Below are positions 1-5,949 of a DNA stretch of 9,417 nt, piece by piece (position 1 is the first letter of the stretch; each line of letters opens with the position of its first letter). Position numbers and translations under genes: made by a program. Origin of the DNA: Firmicutes bacterium CAG:24053_14 (GTDB taxonomy: Bacteria > Bacillota > Clostridia > Oscillospirales > Oscillospiraceae). Location: NCBI GenBank assembly GCA_001916715.1, contig MNSZ01000076.1, positions 1 to 9,417 of the forward strand, given 5' to 3'. The notes below the pieces were generated by a model that worked only from the letters and a program-made list of their open reading frames with translations, made no database searches and was not told the origin of the DNA.

Positions 1-463
1 AGGCAGCTCTGGAGCGCTGGGCAGAGGCCATGATTTTGGCCTCCAGCTCATCCACGCTGCCGCCGTCATCCACAAGGAAAGACAGGCGGGCGGTGGTGCT
101 GGTCATCTGGTCAGAGAGGCCGATGAGCTTATTGAGCCCGGCACCGGCGGCCAGTGTGGCCACCAGGGTCTTGACCTTGCCCAGCATACTGTCCAAGGCA
201 TCACTGCTGCCTCGGACATTGTGCTCCAACTTCTCAGCTTGGATTGCGGCTTTCTGGTACGCATCTGCTGTCTCCTGGACCTCGACACCGGCCCCTGCAA
301 GCGCCGCCCGTGCTTGGTTAAATTCATCGGTGTCAAATGCCATGCCAGAGGCACGCTGGATTTGCTCAAAGGCGTTGAGCGTAGTATTGAGTGCACTTAT
401 GACATGATTAAGCGTGCGGGTCATACCATCATCCAACACCATCTGAGATTTAATTGTTGCCAT
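1..463 (-). CDS. Phage tail tape measure protein, N-terminal part (runs off left edge)
   Basis: Reading the minus strand from the ATG at 463 gives an open frame of 154 codons with no stop before the window ends, so only the N-terminus is present. It begins MATIKSQMVLDDGMTRTLNH and continues with helical, Ala/Gln-rich sequence, then a segment near residues 97-130 (TLVATLAAGAGLNKLIGLSD, followed by QMTSTTARLSFLVDDG). This resembles the start of tape measure proteins of Firmicutes siphophages and myophages, which set tail length and lie inside the tail tube. A strong ribosome binding site (AAAGGAGG, about 473-480) precedes the start. The start overlaps the end of the 125-aa gene by 14 nt, suggesting translational coupling. 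The product is usually many hundreds of residues long, so most of the gene lies outside the window. The family call is from pattern recognition, not a search. Confidence 0.82.
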   Translation of the reverse strand, partial: MATIKSQMVLDDGMTRTLNHVISALNTTLNAFEQIQRASGMAFDTDEFNQARAALAGAGVEVQETADAYQKAAIQAEKLEHNVRGSSDALDSMLGKVKTLVATLAAGAGLNKLIGLSDQMTSTTARLSFLVDDGGSVDELEAKIMASAQRSRAA

Positions 464-827
464 GTTGTTTCGCCTCCTTTTTGACCGCACGGCGGGCTAT
501 TTCACCAGAAATGCAGCTAATACACAGGTTGTCATATGGACGGCGGTGCTTATTTGCCAGCAGGGATGTGCGCCGCTGCTTTAAGATCGCTCGTGGTAGA
601 TTTATCAGAGAGAGCACAATGCCTTTTATAATTTCGTATCCATCATGGTCCTTGTTCAGCAAAAATAGGCCATCGCTTGTGATACGCAGAGGCTCAGCGT
701 AGGCAGCGGGGCCAATCCCCGGGTCTGGGGCGTAGCTTATTTCCTGGATAAACGGAATATAAGAAAAGCGTACAGCCGCCACTTTATTGGGCACAAGTAT
801 TTCAATGTTGTAGTTTAGTTCAGACAT
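450..827 (-). CDS. Hypothetical phage protein, 125 aa, between gp10-like and tape measure genes
   Basis: I do not recognise this protein. Its ATG lies in ATGTCTGA, an 8-nt overlap with the stop of the gp10-like gene, and AGGAGG at 834-839 sits 6 nt upstream, so the start is well supported. Its end overlaps the tape measure start by 14 nt. The N-terminal 70 residues look like a beta-rich domain (NYNIEILVPNKVAAVRFSYI onward). The C-terminal third is basic and carries two cysteines (CISC near residues 102-105) before a Lys/Arg-rich end. In siphophages this position normally holds the major tail protein and the tail assembly chaperones. This product is too short and too basic to be a clear major tail protein, so a chaperone-like or connector role is only a guess from location. 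Confidence 0.75.
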   Translation of the reverse strand: MSELNYNIEILVPNKVAAVRFSYIPFIQEISYAPDPGIGPAAYAEPLRITSDGLFLLNKDHDGYEIIKGIVLSLINLPRAILKQRRTSLLANKHRRPYDNLCISCISGEIARRAVKKEAKQHGNN

Positions 828-1392
828 TGAAAGCCTCCTGTAATAGCCGTTTTAGCCGGGCCTCAATCCAAGCTGGTGCGTGTTTTCTTATTTCATTTTC
901 GGAATTGGTGAGAAAATATTGACCCTCTACCCAGCCGTTTCCGCCTCTGGTGCGGTGGCCAAACTCCACATAGCTGGCATATTCCACAGGGTTGATGACC
1001 TCAATGGTGTAGGTCGTGCCCACTCGTTTTACCGCCATAGTGGCGGCAAACTCTGCGGCATTAGACCCTTTTCCTGAGCCGCTTTGGGCCTCTGCCTGTG
1101 TTCTGGCCGTCCAGCCCCGGCGTAAAGTGCCGCCCTTTTTGCCGCTGGTATTAACAGATTTGGTATAAACCTCGCCTTTAATGTGCTTTTTACCGGTCCG
1201 TTTTGCAACTACAGTGACCTCTCTGGAATAGTCCCCAACAGGTGTTGCAGGGATTACCAGAGCTAATAGCTTTTTGGCTAACTCCTTAGACATATCGGTG
1301 CAAAACTTCTCCATGTCAGCATCTTGGAGCTTTGTTAGGTTGTCCCGGAGTTGTTTGAGCTGTCGGCAATCACACTTTACACCGCCTGCCAT
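820..1392 (-). CDS. HK97 gp10-like head-tail joining / tail completion protein
   Basis: This 190-aa protein resembles the HK97 gp10 family, which works at the head-tail junction or tail terminus of long-tailed phages. Visible hallmarks are an N-terminal helical part with Leu/Lys repeats (about residues 10-45), a central TPVG(D) stretch followed by basic loops (50-95), and the family-like C-terminal block INPVEYASYVEFGHRTRGG (about 133-151), then a WVEG.YFL segment and a final helix. Length fits the family's longer members. The ATG at 1392 follows GGGAGGTG with 7-8 nt spacing. It lies 18 nt after the 264-aa gene and overlaps the following gene by 8 nt, so these genes form one transcription unit with the tape measure gene. 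Confidence 0.82.
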   Translation of the reverse strand: MAGGVKCDCRQLKQLRDNLTKLQDADMEKFCTDMSKELAKKLLALVIPATPVGDYSREVTVVAKRTGKKHIKGEVYTKSVNTSGKKGGTLRRGWTARTQAEAQSGSGKGSNAAEFAATMAVKRVGTTYTIEVINPVEYASYVEFGHRTRGGNGWVEGQYFLTNSENEIRKHAPAWIEARLKRLLQEAFNV

Positions 1393-1410
1393 ACATCAGC
1401 ACCTCCCATC

Positions 1411-2205
1411 TCAACCGACCTGGCCGCTTTCAATGCTACCAGCGGGGTAAGTAAAAGGCTTATCACTCAGCAGACTGTCAATGCGTCCAGCCAGCTCCAG
1501 GAGGCGGTCCTGGGCCGCACGCTCAGTATAACTATCAGAGCCATACCCGCCGAGGACTGTAAACTCATCCAGCTTACAGCTCTTGTCTGCTGTTTTTTCG
1601 GAAAGGAAAATATTTTCGGCCAGCATATCAGCCTCGTTGAACAGTGCAAGGTAGGTATCGGCTCTGTTCAGAACAAAGCCCAGAGAAGCGGGGAAAGCAT
1701 GGCGGAGGCTTACCTCATCATCCATGCCCGTCTGCTGGAGGATGACACGCTCAAAGAGGTGCATCTGGTCCCAGTCATTGAAAAAGGGCTTGAGGATGCT
1801 GTGGGCGGTCTTGTCCGTCAGGTCTTTCCCCTCCACCGCAAGGAAAGAAAGCGCATTGCTGACCTGCTGCTGGTAGTCATAGGGCTTTGTAAAGTTGCGG
1901 ACTTCCTCCGGGATGACCGCCTCACGCACACTGTCCAAAGCGGCCTTTACTCTGGCATTAAACAGCTTGTCCATGGCGTTCTGACTGGCCACCAAGTCAT
2001 TGATCTGCTTTTGCAGGCGCTTGGCGGCCTCCTCATAGGAATACTCTTTCAAAAGCTGGCGGCCTCCAATGATGGAGCGGGGCTGTGCCGAAACAACACC
2101 GGCAGGGTCCGAAACTGCGGCACTGGTTTCCTCATAGAGCTTGTCCATCAGAACACGGTGGTTTTTAATGGCGGTTTCAATCGCCTCTCTGCACTTGATT
2201 TCCAT
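1411..2205 (-). CDS. Hypothetical phage structural-region protein, 264 aa
   Basis: I do not recognise a family. The start is fixed by AAAAGGAGGA at 2213-2222, about 7 nt before the ATG. The protein looks soluble, rich in helix and acidic residues, with no membrane segment or signal peptide. Residues 1-100 are likely helical or coiled-coil (AKRLQKQINDLVASQNAMDK around 61-80). The rest is more globular, with aromatic-rich stretches such as KPYDYQQQ and KPFFNDWDQMHLFERVI. It is the first gene after a structured non-coding gap and is followed within 18 nt by the gp10-like gene. Portal, capsid or adaptor genes would normally lie here; at 264 aa with these features it does not read as a portal, protease or HK97-fold capsid protein, though a diverged adaptor or minor structural protein is possible. 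Confidence 0.75.
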   Translation of the reverse strand: MEIKCREAIETAIKNHRVLMDKLYEETSAAVSDPAGVVSAQPRSIIGGRQLLKEYSYEEAAKRLQKQINDLVASQNAMDKLFNARVKAALDSVREAVIPEEVRNFTKPYDYQQQVSNALSFLAVEGKDLTDKTAHSILKPFFNDWDQMHLFERVILQQTGMDDEVSLRHAFPASLGFVLNRADTYLALFNEADMLAENIFLSEKTADKSCKLDEFTVLGGYGSDSYTERAAQDRLLELAGRIDSLLSDKPFTYPAGSIESGQVG

Positions 2206-2448
2206 GGTAAAATCCTCCTTTTGAATATAAAAGAAAAGCGTGAGAAAATGGCCGGTGGTGTGACCATCTTCTCACGCTTTGAGTTTTGCCTCCCCCGCAG
2301 GGACACGCAGAGGGGGCACTCGTATAGGAAGAAAGGAGGACTACATACCATGCCATTTTCCCACGCCCAAGGGCTTCCCTGTGCATCTGCACAGAGGGTA
2401 CTTGCTGACTATGATTATAGCTCCCACGCAAGCTGTTGAACAGAAAAT
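2206..2448 (-). other. Structured, gene-free leader region before the structural genes
   Basis: This 243-nt gap separates the 63-aa and 264-aa genes. Read as minus-strand RNA it holds a chain of possible stems: CTTGC (2401-2405) with GCAAG (2428-2432) enclosing CTAT/ATAG (2409-2420); the perfect stem CTGTGCA/TGCACAG (2379-2394); GCC-CTTG-GGC; GAGT (2281-2284) with ACTC (2318-2321) enclosing C5/G5 runs; and a terminator-like hairpin at 2235-2280. It also contains UCCUCCUUU (2332-2340), an exact complement of the ribosome binding site of the 264-aa gene. This suggests a regulatory leader or attenuator, but folding was done by eye and no known RNA family was recognised. A scar from deleted genes is the main alternative. 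The + strand has a 29-codon frame here, which I do not accept as a gene. Confidence 0.45.
2235..2280 (-). terminator. Probable intrinsic terminator or attenuator before the 264-aa gene
   Basis: Arms at 2235-2251 and 2264-2280 form a 17-bp stem with one mismatch around a 12-nt loop. On the minus strand the stem is followed by TCTTTTATATTC, a T-rich tract, as expected of a Rho-independent terminator for leftward transcription. The hairpin ends only 12 nt before the ribosome binding site of the 264-aa gene, leaving no room for a promoter between. Transcription of the structural genes must therefore pass through it, or start inside the leader, which suggests attenuation or antitermination. Confidence 0.6.
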
Positions 2449-2640
2449 TTATAAATATTTTTCCGTAGTAGCCTCTGGGGTGTGGAGCTCTACATAGAGA
2501 TACACATAGGGCTTGGTGTTGTCATCCTGCACCTTGACCCTGCCATAGGGCTCCAGCAGGGGTGCAAGCTGCCGGATGAGGACCATCTGCTCACGCTGGC
2601 CCTGCTCTGTGCGTTCAAAGGTAAACCGGCCCTTAATCAT
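2449..2640 (-). CDS. Hypothetical protein, 63 aa, coupled to the TerS-like gene
   Basis: This small protein, beginning MIKGRFTFERTEQGQREQMV, is not recognised. The ATG at 2640 lies in ATGATTAA, overlapping the TerS-like stop by 8 nt. There is no strong ribosome binding site of its own, so translation is probably coupled to the upstream gene. Longer readings starting further upstream overlap the TerS-like gene extensively and are less likely. It has a helical N-terminal half with several Gln/Arg residues and a beta-like C-terminal half (RVKVQDDN..PYVYLYVELH), giving the look of a small alpha/beta domain. It is the last gene before the structured gap. No function can be assigned. Confidence 0.65.
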   Translation of the reverse strand: MIKGRFTFERTEQGQREQMVLIRQLAPLLEPYGRVKVQDDNTKPYVYLYVELHTPEATTEKYL

Positions 2641-2881
2641 GGTTGCCACGCTTTCTGGCCTGGAGATAATCATACCAGCCCTTGATGACAGTGGCCTGCT
2701 CCAATAAGTGCTGCTGGCGGGCAATTTCCCGCACAATATAGGGGTTGGACATCAACACCTCTGCACGGTGTTGAATGTTGCGGCCATATCCAGCTCTTGT
2801 GGCGGCAAGCTGTGCGTCACCGCAGTCTATGTATTCAATTACAAACTGCTGCTGTTTTTCAGATAATCTAAGCCCTGACAT
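2633..2881 (-). CDS. TerS-like (phage terminase small subunit-type) DNA-binding protein, short
   Basis: The 82-aa product starts with LSEKQQQFVIEYIDCGDAQL at residues 6-25, followed by AATRAGYGRN and SNPYIVREIA. This matches the N-terminal helix-turn-helix of the Terminase_2 small-subunit family, which recognises phage DNA for packaging. The ATG at 2881 follows AAAGGAG at 2888-2894 with 6-nt spacing, just after the stop of the sigma factor gene. Family members are commonly about 130-180 aa, so this one keeps the DNA-binding head but has little of the oligomerisation and large-subunit contact region. No large-subunit ATPase gene follows it. It may be a true short TerS, a truncated remnant, or a TerS-derived regulator; in phage satellites, TerS without TerL serves to redirect a helper's packaging. 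Confidence 0.72.
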   Translation of the reverse strand: MSGLRLSEKQQQFVIEYIDCGDAQLAATRAGYGRNIQHRAEVLMSNPYIVREIARQQHLLEQATVIKGWYDYLQARKRGNHD

Positions 2882-2882
2882 A

Positions 2883-3812
2883 TCATTCTCCTTTCTGCAT
2901 CTTTGCCCGCCCCGCAGCAACACGCTCTAATGATTTCTGCACGCAAGCATCTCCGTCAACCATCCACCAACTCTGATCTCTAAAGCGTTCCCGCATTTCC
3001 ACTATGCGCTCCACGGCAGAGCTGCCAGTGTTCTGGAACGATTGCACACCAACATGCATATAAAAAGGCGTTCGGAAGTCAACAAACTCCTCCAGCTTAT
3101 TGCGGATGTCATGCTGCCGCAGTCTTTGCATTGCGGTCTGTTCTATGCGGGAGCAGTACTGACGGCTTACACCAAGCTCTGCCGCAGTGTTTTCCTGTGA
3201 CAGACCTCGATAATAAACAGCCTCAATGGTTTGCCGCTGAGATGGAGTTAGCACCGCCATAGCCTCATCCAGCTTATCATGGAGCTGCTGCTGGTATATG
3301 GCATCCTCAACATCTGCATAGGCATCACTGGGATCCGCAACAAAGTCACCAAGCTCGGTGGGGTCACCATCGTCCCCGTCGCAAATGGACGCATTTAAGC
3401 TGGAAACTCCGAGGTGTACTTTCAGCTCAGGCGGAGGGAGCCCAGCATTTTCACACTGTTTGAGCAGTAGTTTCTCAGTTTCAGAACGCTTATAAGCGCT
3501 CCAGCTCCAGCCGGAGGCATTTGCTTTGGTTTTGGCAAATTGCTTTTTCAAGTAGTAGGTGAGATAACTGATAAATGATGCTCCCTGCGTTGCATCAAAT
3601 GTTTCCACAGCCTCAAGCATGGCAACATAGGCGCTCTGCATGAGATCATCCAGCTCCAGACTTTCTGAGCCTATTACACGGGCGGTGCCACCCATAAAAT
3701 CACATTGACGGGAGGCTATGGCATACGGATAGCGCCGCACCTGTTCCCAGAGTTCTGGGAGCAAATCCCGTTCGCCCTGTTGTATTTTTTCAACTAACTC
3801 CTCATTGGTCAT
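2883..3812 (-). CDS. Sigma-70 family RNA polymerase sigma factor, 309 aa, with C-terminal extension
   Basis: A region 2-like segment lies at residues 53-98 (LELDDLMQSAYVAMLEAVET, then FDATQGASFISYLTYYLKKQ), matching core-binding and -10 recognition helices of sigma-70 proteins. Acidic linker sequence with GDFVADPSDA (155-164) precedes a clear region 4 at about 182-232, where LTPSQRQTIEAVYYRGLSQE and AELGVSRQYCSRIEQTAMQR form the -35 recognition HTH. Residues 245-309 form an extra C-terminal domain. I chose the ATG at 3812 (MTNEELVEKIQQ) because the sigma-like fold begins there; an in-frame ATG at 3926 would add 38 residues but lies in a likely leader. A GGGGG purine run sits a little far upstream and can pair with an upstream inverted repeat. 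It probably directs RNA polymerase to element promoters, perhaps late ones. Confidence 0.82.
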   Translation of the reverse strand: MTNEELVEKIQQGERDLLPELWEQVRRYPYAIASRQCDFMGGTARVIGSESLELDDLMQSAYVAMLEAVETFDATQGASFISYLTYYLKKQFAKTKANASGWSWSAYKRSETEKLLLKQCENAGLPPPELKVHLGVSSLNASICDGDDGDPTELGDFVADPSDAYADVEDAIYQQQLHDKLDEAMAVLTPSQRQTIEAVYYRGLSQENTAAELGVSRQYCSRIEQTAMQRLRQHDIRNKLEEFVDFRTPFYMHVGVQSFQNTGSSAVERIVEMRERFRDQSWWMVDGDACVQKSLERVAAGRAKMQKGE

Positions 3813-3822
3813 TGCAATCTCT

Positions 3823-3875
3823 GCCCCCTTTTGATAGAATAATCTTGCAAGTGAATACCCAGACCAAAAGGGGCC
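3823..3875 (-). promoter_or_regulatory. Inverted repeat able to mask the sigma factor ribosome binding site
   Basis: On the minus strand GGCCCCTTTTGGT (3863-3875) and ATCAAAAGGGGGC (3823-3835) are largely complementary: nine consecutive Watson-Crick pairs (CCCCTTTTG-type) plus wobble pairs, with a 27-nt loop. The right arm contains the only GGGGG purine run before the ATG at 3812. Formation of the stem would hide the likely Shine-Dalgarno sequence, so translational control is plausible. This rests on base pairing alone. Confidence 0.4.
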
Positions 3876-3986
3876 ATCTCTGCGGAGGTGGTCTTTTTTG
3901 TGCTGATCTGGAACGGAGATAAACACGACCGTTTCCTCGAAACTTAACTTTTCTTAGGTGCGCTGATTAAGAAACGGCCCAAGTTT

Positions 3987-4199
3987 TCACAAGTGGCTGC
4001 TGCCTGCGCCCAGGGCCTTTCTCAGAGCCTCCAGCATTTGAGGTGAGATACCAAGCCGGGCATTTTCATAAAGGCGGATGCACTGCTCTGTACGCCCTAC
4101 CATCTCTGCAAGCCGTTCTTGGGTGATGCCCCGCTCCCGCCGGAGCGCTTTGAGCCTGGCTGCCTGAGCGGGGCTGATTGACCGCCGTGGTTTAGACAT
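3987..4199 (-). CDS. Small XRE-family helix-turn-helix regulator, 70 aa
   Basis: The product is almost entirely one Cro/C1-type HTH domain. ISPAQAARLKALRRERGITQ leads into ERLAEMVGRTEQCIRLYENA, with the usual second and recognition helices, and ends LGISPQMLEALRKALGAGS. I use the ATG at 4199 (MSKPRRS...), 13 nt after the preceding sigma-like gene, because the upstream extension overlaps that gene and has no HTH character. A weak GGCGGTG ribosome binding site lies about 6 nt before it. It sits between two sigma-like genes, so it may bind promoter DNA within the cascade, as repressor or accessory activator. No effector domain is present. Confidence 0.78.
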   Translation of the reverse strand: MSKPRRSISPAQAARLKALRRERGITQERLAEMVGRTEQCIRLYENARLGISPQMLEALRKALGAGSSHL

Positions 4200-4212
4200 G
4201 CAATCACCGCCT

Positions 4213-4848
4213 TTATGCCAAAGTGTCCATGAAACTCTCAAGGAGGCTAAATGTGCGGGGATCCCGTTTGAGGCGAGACAGTCCGATACGGGCAAGTCCT
4301 TTTTCCTTTGCAGATAATTCCTTACCGCCATATTTTCTCCAGAGAGCGGCGGCCTGCTCTTTGGTTACACAAGAGAGTGCTTGTTCTAAAGCAAATCGCA
4401 ATTCACCAAGCCACAAAATGTGCAATATCTCCCCAGCATCATCTTTTGTATCAGGAATAAGTTCTGACAGTGTACCTGCATTACCCGCATCTGTGCCTGT
4501 TCGCAAAGGTGCGTCCAGACTTGTGGCCCGGTTTAATGCCTTAGCGGTTTGATAGGTGCATTGCCCCGTTAACCGGATAAAGTCATTTCGCAAAGCGACT
4601 TTCATCAGTCCATAAAAGTTGCTTTCTGGTGTCCAGGCCTTGATGACTTTGAGCATCGTAAAATAACTTTCTTGGTGTAAATCCTCAAAGGTGACACCCG
4701 CAATGCTGTTTGAGCTTTGAAGAAATGAAGCGGCACAATTTGTTATAAGCGCCTGCACATTATTCCAAATCACCAACAACGGGCGTGTATCTCCGCACTG
4801 ACAGCGTATGATAAGTATTTCAAGCTCATCTTTAGACATCTGTTGCAT
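4213..4848 (-). CDS. Sigma-70-like factor, 211 aa
   Basis: A region 2-like segment at residues 54-95 reads FEDLHQESYFTMLKVIKAW, followed by NFYGLMKVALRNDFIRLTGQ, as in phage and ECF-like sigma factors. It is followed by SLDAPLRTG...LSELIPDTKDDA (110-138), the linker pattern typical before region 4 in sigma-70 proteins. Residues 149-197 (LRFALEQALSCVTKEQAAAL, then KEKGLARIGLSRLKRD) are a weak region 4-like HTH. The ATG at 4848 follows AAGGGGG with about 7-nt spacing and overlaps the preceding gene by 17 nt; an earlier in-frame ATG at 5028 would run through that gene and is rejected. It probably acts with RNA polymerase to activate downstream element genes. The degenerate region 4 suggests unusual -35 recognition or partner dependence. 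Confidence 0.75.
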   Translation of the reverse strand: MQQMSKDELEILIIRCQCGDTRPLLVIWNNVQALITNCAASFLQSSNSIAGVTFEDLHQESYFTMLKVIKAWTPESNFYGLMKVALRNDFIRLTGQCTYQTAKALNRATSLDAPLRTGTDAGNAGTLSELIPDTKDDAGEILHILWLGELRFALEQALSCVTKEQAAALWRKYGGKELSAKEKGLARIGLSRLKRDPRTFSLLESFMDTLA

Positions 4849-5512
4849 TGTTAAGCCCCCTTTTTTTGCTGGCGGTGCCATAACAGCGGCCACATCTGGC
4901 GTATATGTATTGAAATGCTTTAGCCTGCACTGTTTCCTTACACGCATAGCACTGTGCAGCAACATTGCACCAAGAAAGTCCATCCAAAAAGCGGAGCCTG
5001 ATGATACGCTGGATGTATTCATCATCAATCTCAGATATATAGCGCTCTACTTTTTTGCGTTCTTGCTTGTAAAGAGATTTTCTTTCTTGCATATCGCAAA
5101 GAATGGCGGCTCTAAGTGCGGCGGTATGTGGAGTGTTACCTTTCAGCCGCCGCAGACTTTGGGCGCTCTGTTCAATATCATCGTGTAAATCAGAAAGCCG
5201 CCGCAGATCAGCTAAGGTCAGATAAAGCATTGAGGAGGTCCAAGAGCAGATGCTACCCTCATTGGAAGGCGCTTTAACAGGCACAGATGAAAAAATAGTG
5301 TTCTGCGGGATGTGTAAAAATTCAGAGATAATTGAGGCGTGGTCTGCACGGATGCGCTTTTCTTGACCGGCCTTATTGCGCTGCTCTACAGAACGATAAC
5401 AAAGGGAGATTCCTTGACGGTGTAATACAGCATCAACTTGTCTGGCACTCTTGAAACCTTGGCTGCTTCTCCAGAATTTTAGCTCTGCTATATTAACAAA
5501 CACGGTGTCCAT
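4832..5512 (-). CDS. Phage late-type regulator: N-terminal HTH-like domain plus sigma region 4-like C-terminus
   Basis: The C-terminal part at residues 158-200 (YISEIDDEYIQRIIRLRFLD, then GLSWCNVAAQCYACKETVQA) resembles the region 4-like HTH of DUF1492/ArpU/RinA-type phage transcription regulators, with the recurring R-[YF]-[LI]-x-G-x-S-W pattern. A coiled-coil-like linker (100-157) precedes it. The N-terminal 75 residues look like a divergent HTH, with SLCYRSVEQRNKAGQEKRIR near the recognition helix and SIISEFLHIPQNTIF after it; this assignment is weaker. The ATG at 5512 follows GAGGAGGAA at about 8 nt. The gene overlaps the next sigma-like gene by 17 nt. Proteins of this class switch on late genes in Gram-positive phages, so this is probably the first step of the regulatory block. 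Confidence 0.68.
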   Translation of the reverse strand: MDTVFVNIAELKFWRSSQGFKSARQVDAVLHRQGISLCYRSVEQRNKAGQEKRIRADHASIISEFLHIPQNTIFSSVPVKAPSNEGSICSWTSSMLYLTLADLRRLSDLHDDIEQSAQSLRRLKGNTPHTAALRAAILCDMQERKSLYKQERKKVERYISEIDDEYIQRIIRLRFLDGLSWCNVAAQCYACKETVQAKAFQYIYARCGRCYGTASKKRGLNNATDV

Positions 5513-5639
5513 GTATGTATTCCTCCTCTTGCACCACGGCGCTCTGTATGGTACGATAGGAGCGCATAGGTGCTATAATTTAGCGGTTGTAGTATTTGTG
5601 CACTGCCTCTCAAGCGTTTGCAGCACTTGGGAGCACTGC

Positions 5640-5676
5640 GGGTCCTCTGGGGTGTTTGCAGCAGCTCAGAGGGCCC
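5640..5676 (-). repeat. Inverted repeat at the end of the 88-aa gene
   Basis: GGGTCCTCTG (5640-5649) pairs with CAGAGGGCCC (5667-5676), ten pairs with one wobble, around a 17-nt loop holding the 3' end and stop of the 88-aa gene. On the minus strand no T tract follows, so it is not a canonical leftward terminator; on the + strand it is followed by T-rich sequence. It may stabilise an mRNA end. The rest of the 5513-5665 gap shows no convincing gene or promoter. Confidence 0.35.
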
Positions 5677-5932
5677 GCTTTCGTTTTTCCTTTGTTGTCC
5701 TACCAAGACGGTGGCCGTTTAGCTTAAAAACCGTTTGCTTACCAAAGCGGTGGAATACTTTATACTGGCCATACATAACTCGGCGCATTGCCTCTTTTTC
5801 CAAGGCATCACTCGGAAGATTGTGCCGCATGGCGTAGTCCCGCAGAAAAGTGGTGGTCAGCCCACAGCGTATATGCTTTGGCATCCAAAACAGTTGGTCA
5901 AGCAGCGCCCGCGATCTCTCCTGTTCGGTCAT
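5666..5932 (-). CDS. Hypothetical protein, 88 aa, next to the repeat region
   Basis: The protein is small, basic and unrecognised. It starts MTEQERSRALLDQLFWMPKH, continues with helical sequence (LRDYAMRHNLPSDALEKEAM) and ends in a strongly basic tail (GHRLGRTTKEKRKRAL), which suggests nucleic-acid contact, although no HTH is clear. The start is well fixed by GGGAGGTG at 5941-5948, 8 nt before the ATG at 5932. One copy of the CCGGAACATTT repeat (5950-5960) lies directly upstream of that ribosome binding site, so whatever binds the repeats may control this gene. About 150 bp separates it from the next gene leftward. Confidence 0.7.
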   Translation of the reverse strand: MTEQERSRALLDQLFWMPKHIRCGLTTTFLRDYAMRHNLPSDALEKEAMRRVMYGQYKVFHRFGKQTVFKLNGHRLGRTTKEKRKRAL

Positions 5933-5949
5933 TTGAAAGTCACCTCCCG

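Noticed and set aside
103..396. A minus-strand 97-codon frame inside the tape measure region.
   Set aside because: It is rich in Trp/Pro/Ser in a composition typical of an out-of-frame reading; the overlapping tape measure frame has the ribosome binding site and recognisable family sequence.
2350..2439. A 29-codon + strand frame (MPFSHAQGLPCASAQRVLAD...) with AAAGGAGG 10 nt upstream.
   Set aside because: The ribosome binding site is the complement of the anti-Shine-Dalgarno sequence of the leftward leader RNA, no + strand promoter is evident, and the peptide looks low in coding character. It would be reconsidered if conserved.
1351..2439. A long + strand frame of 362 codons opposite the 264-aa gene.
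   Set aside because: It has no ribosome binding site at its start and runs antisense to a gene with strong start signals and tight operon spacing. It is a shadow frame.
4849..5028. An upstream extension of the 211-aa sigma factor starting at the ATG at 5028.
   Set aside because: It would run entirely through the end of the 226-aa regulator gene, while the ATG at 4848 has an AAGGGGG ribosome binding site and begins at the sigma-like fold.
5488..5706. A minus-strand 72-codon frame across the gap between the 88-aa and 226-aa genes.
   Set aside because: It overlaps both neighbours in another frame, has no ribosome binding site and shows no recognisable domain.
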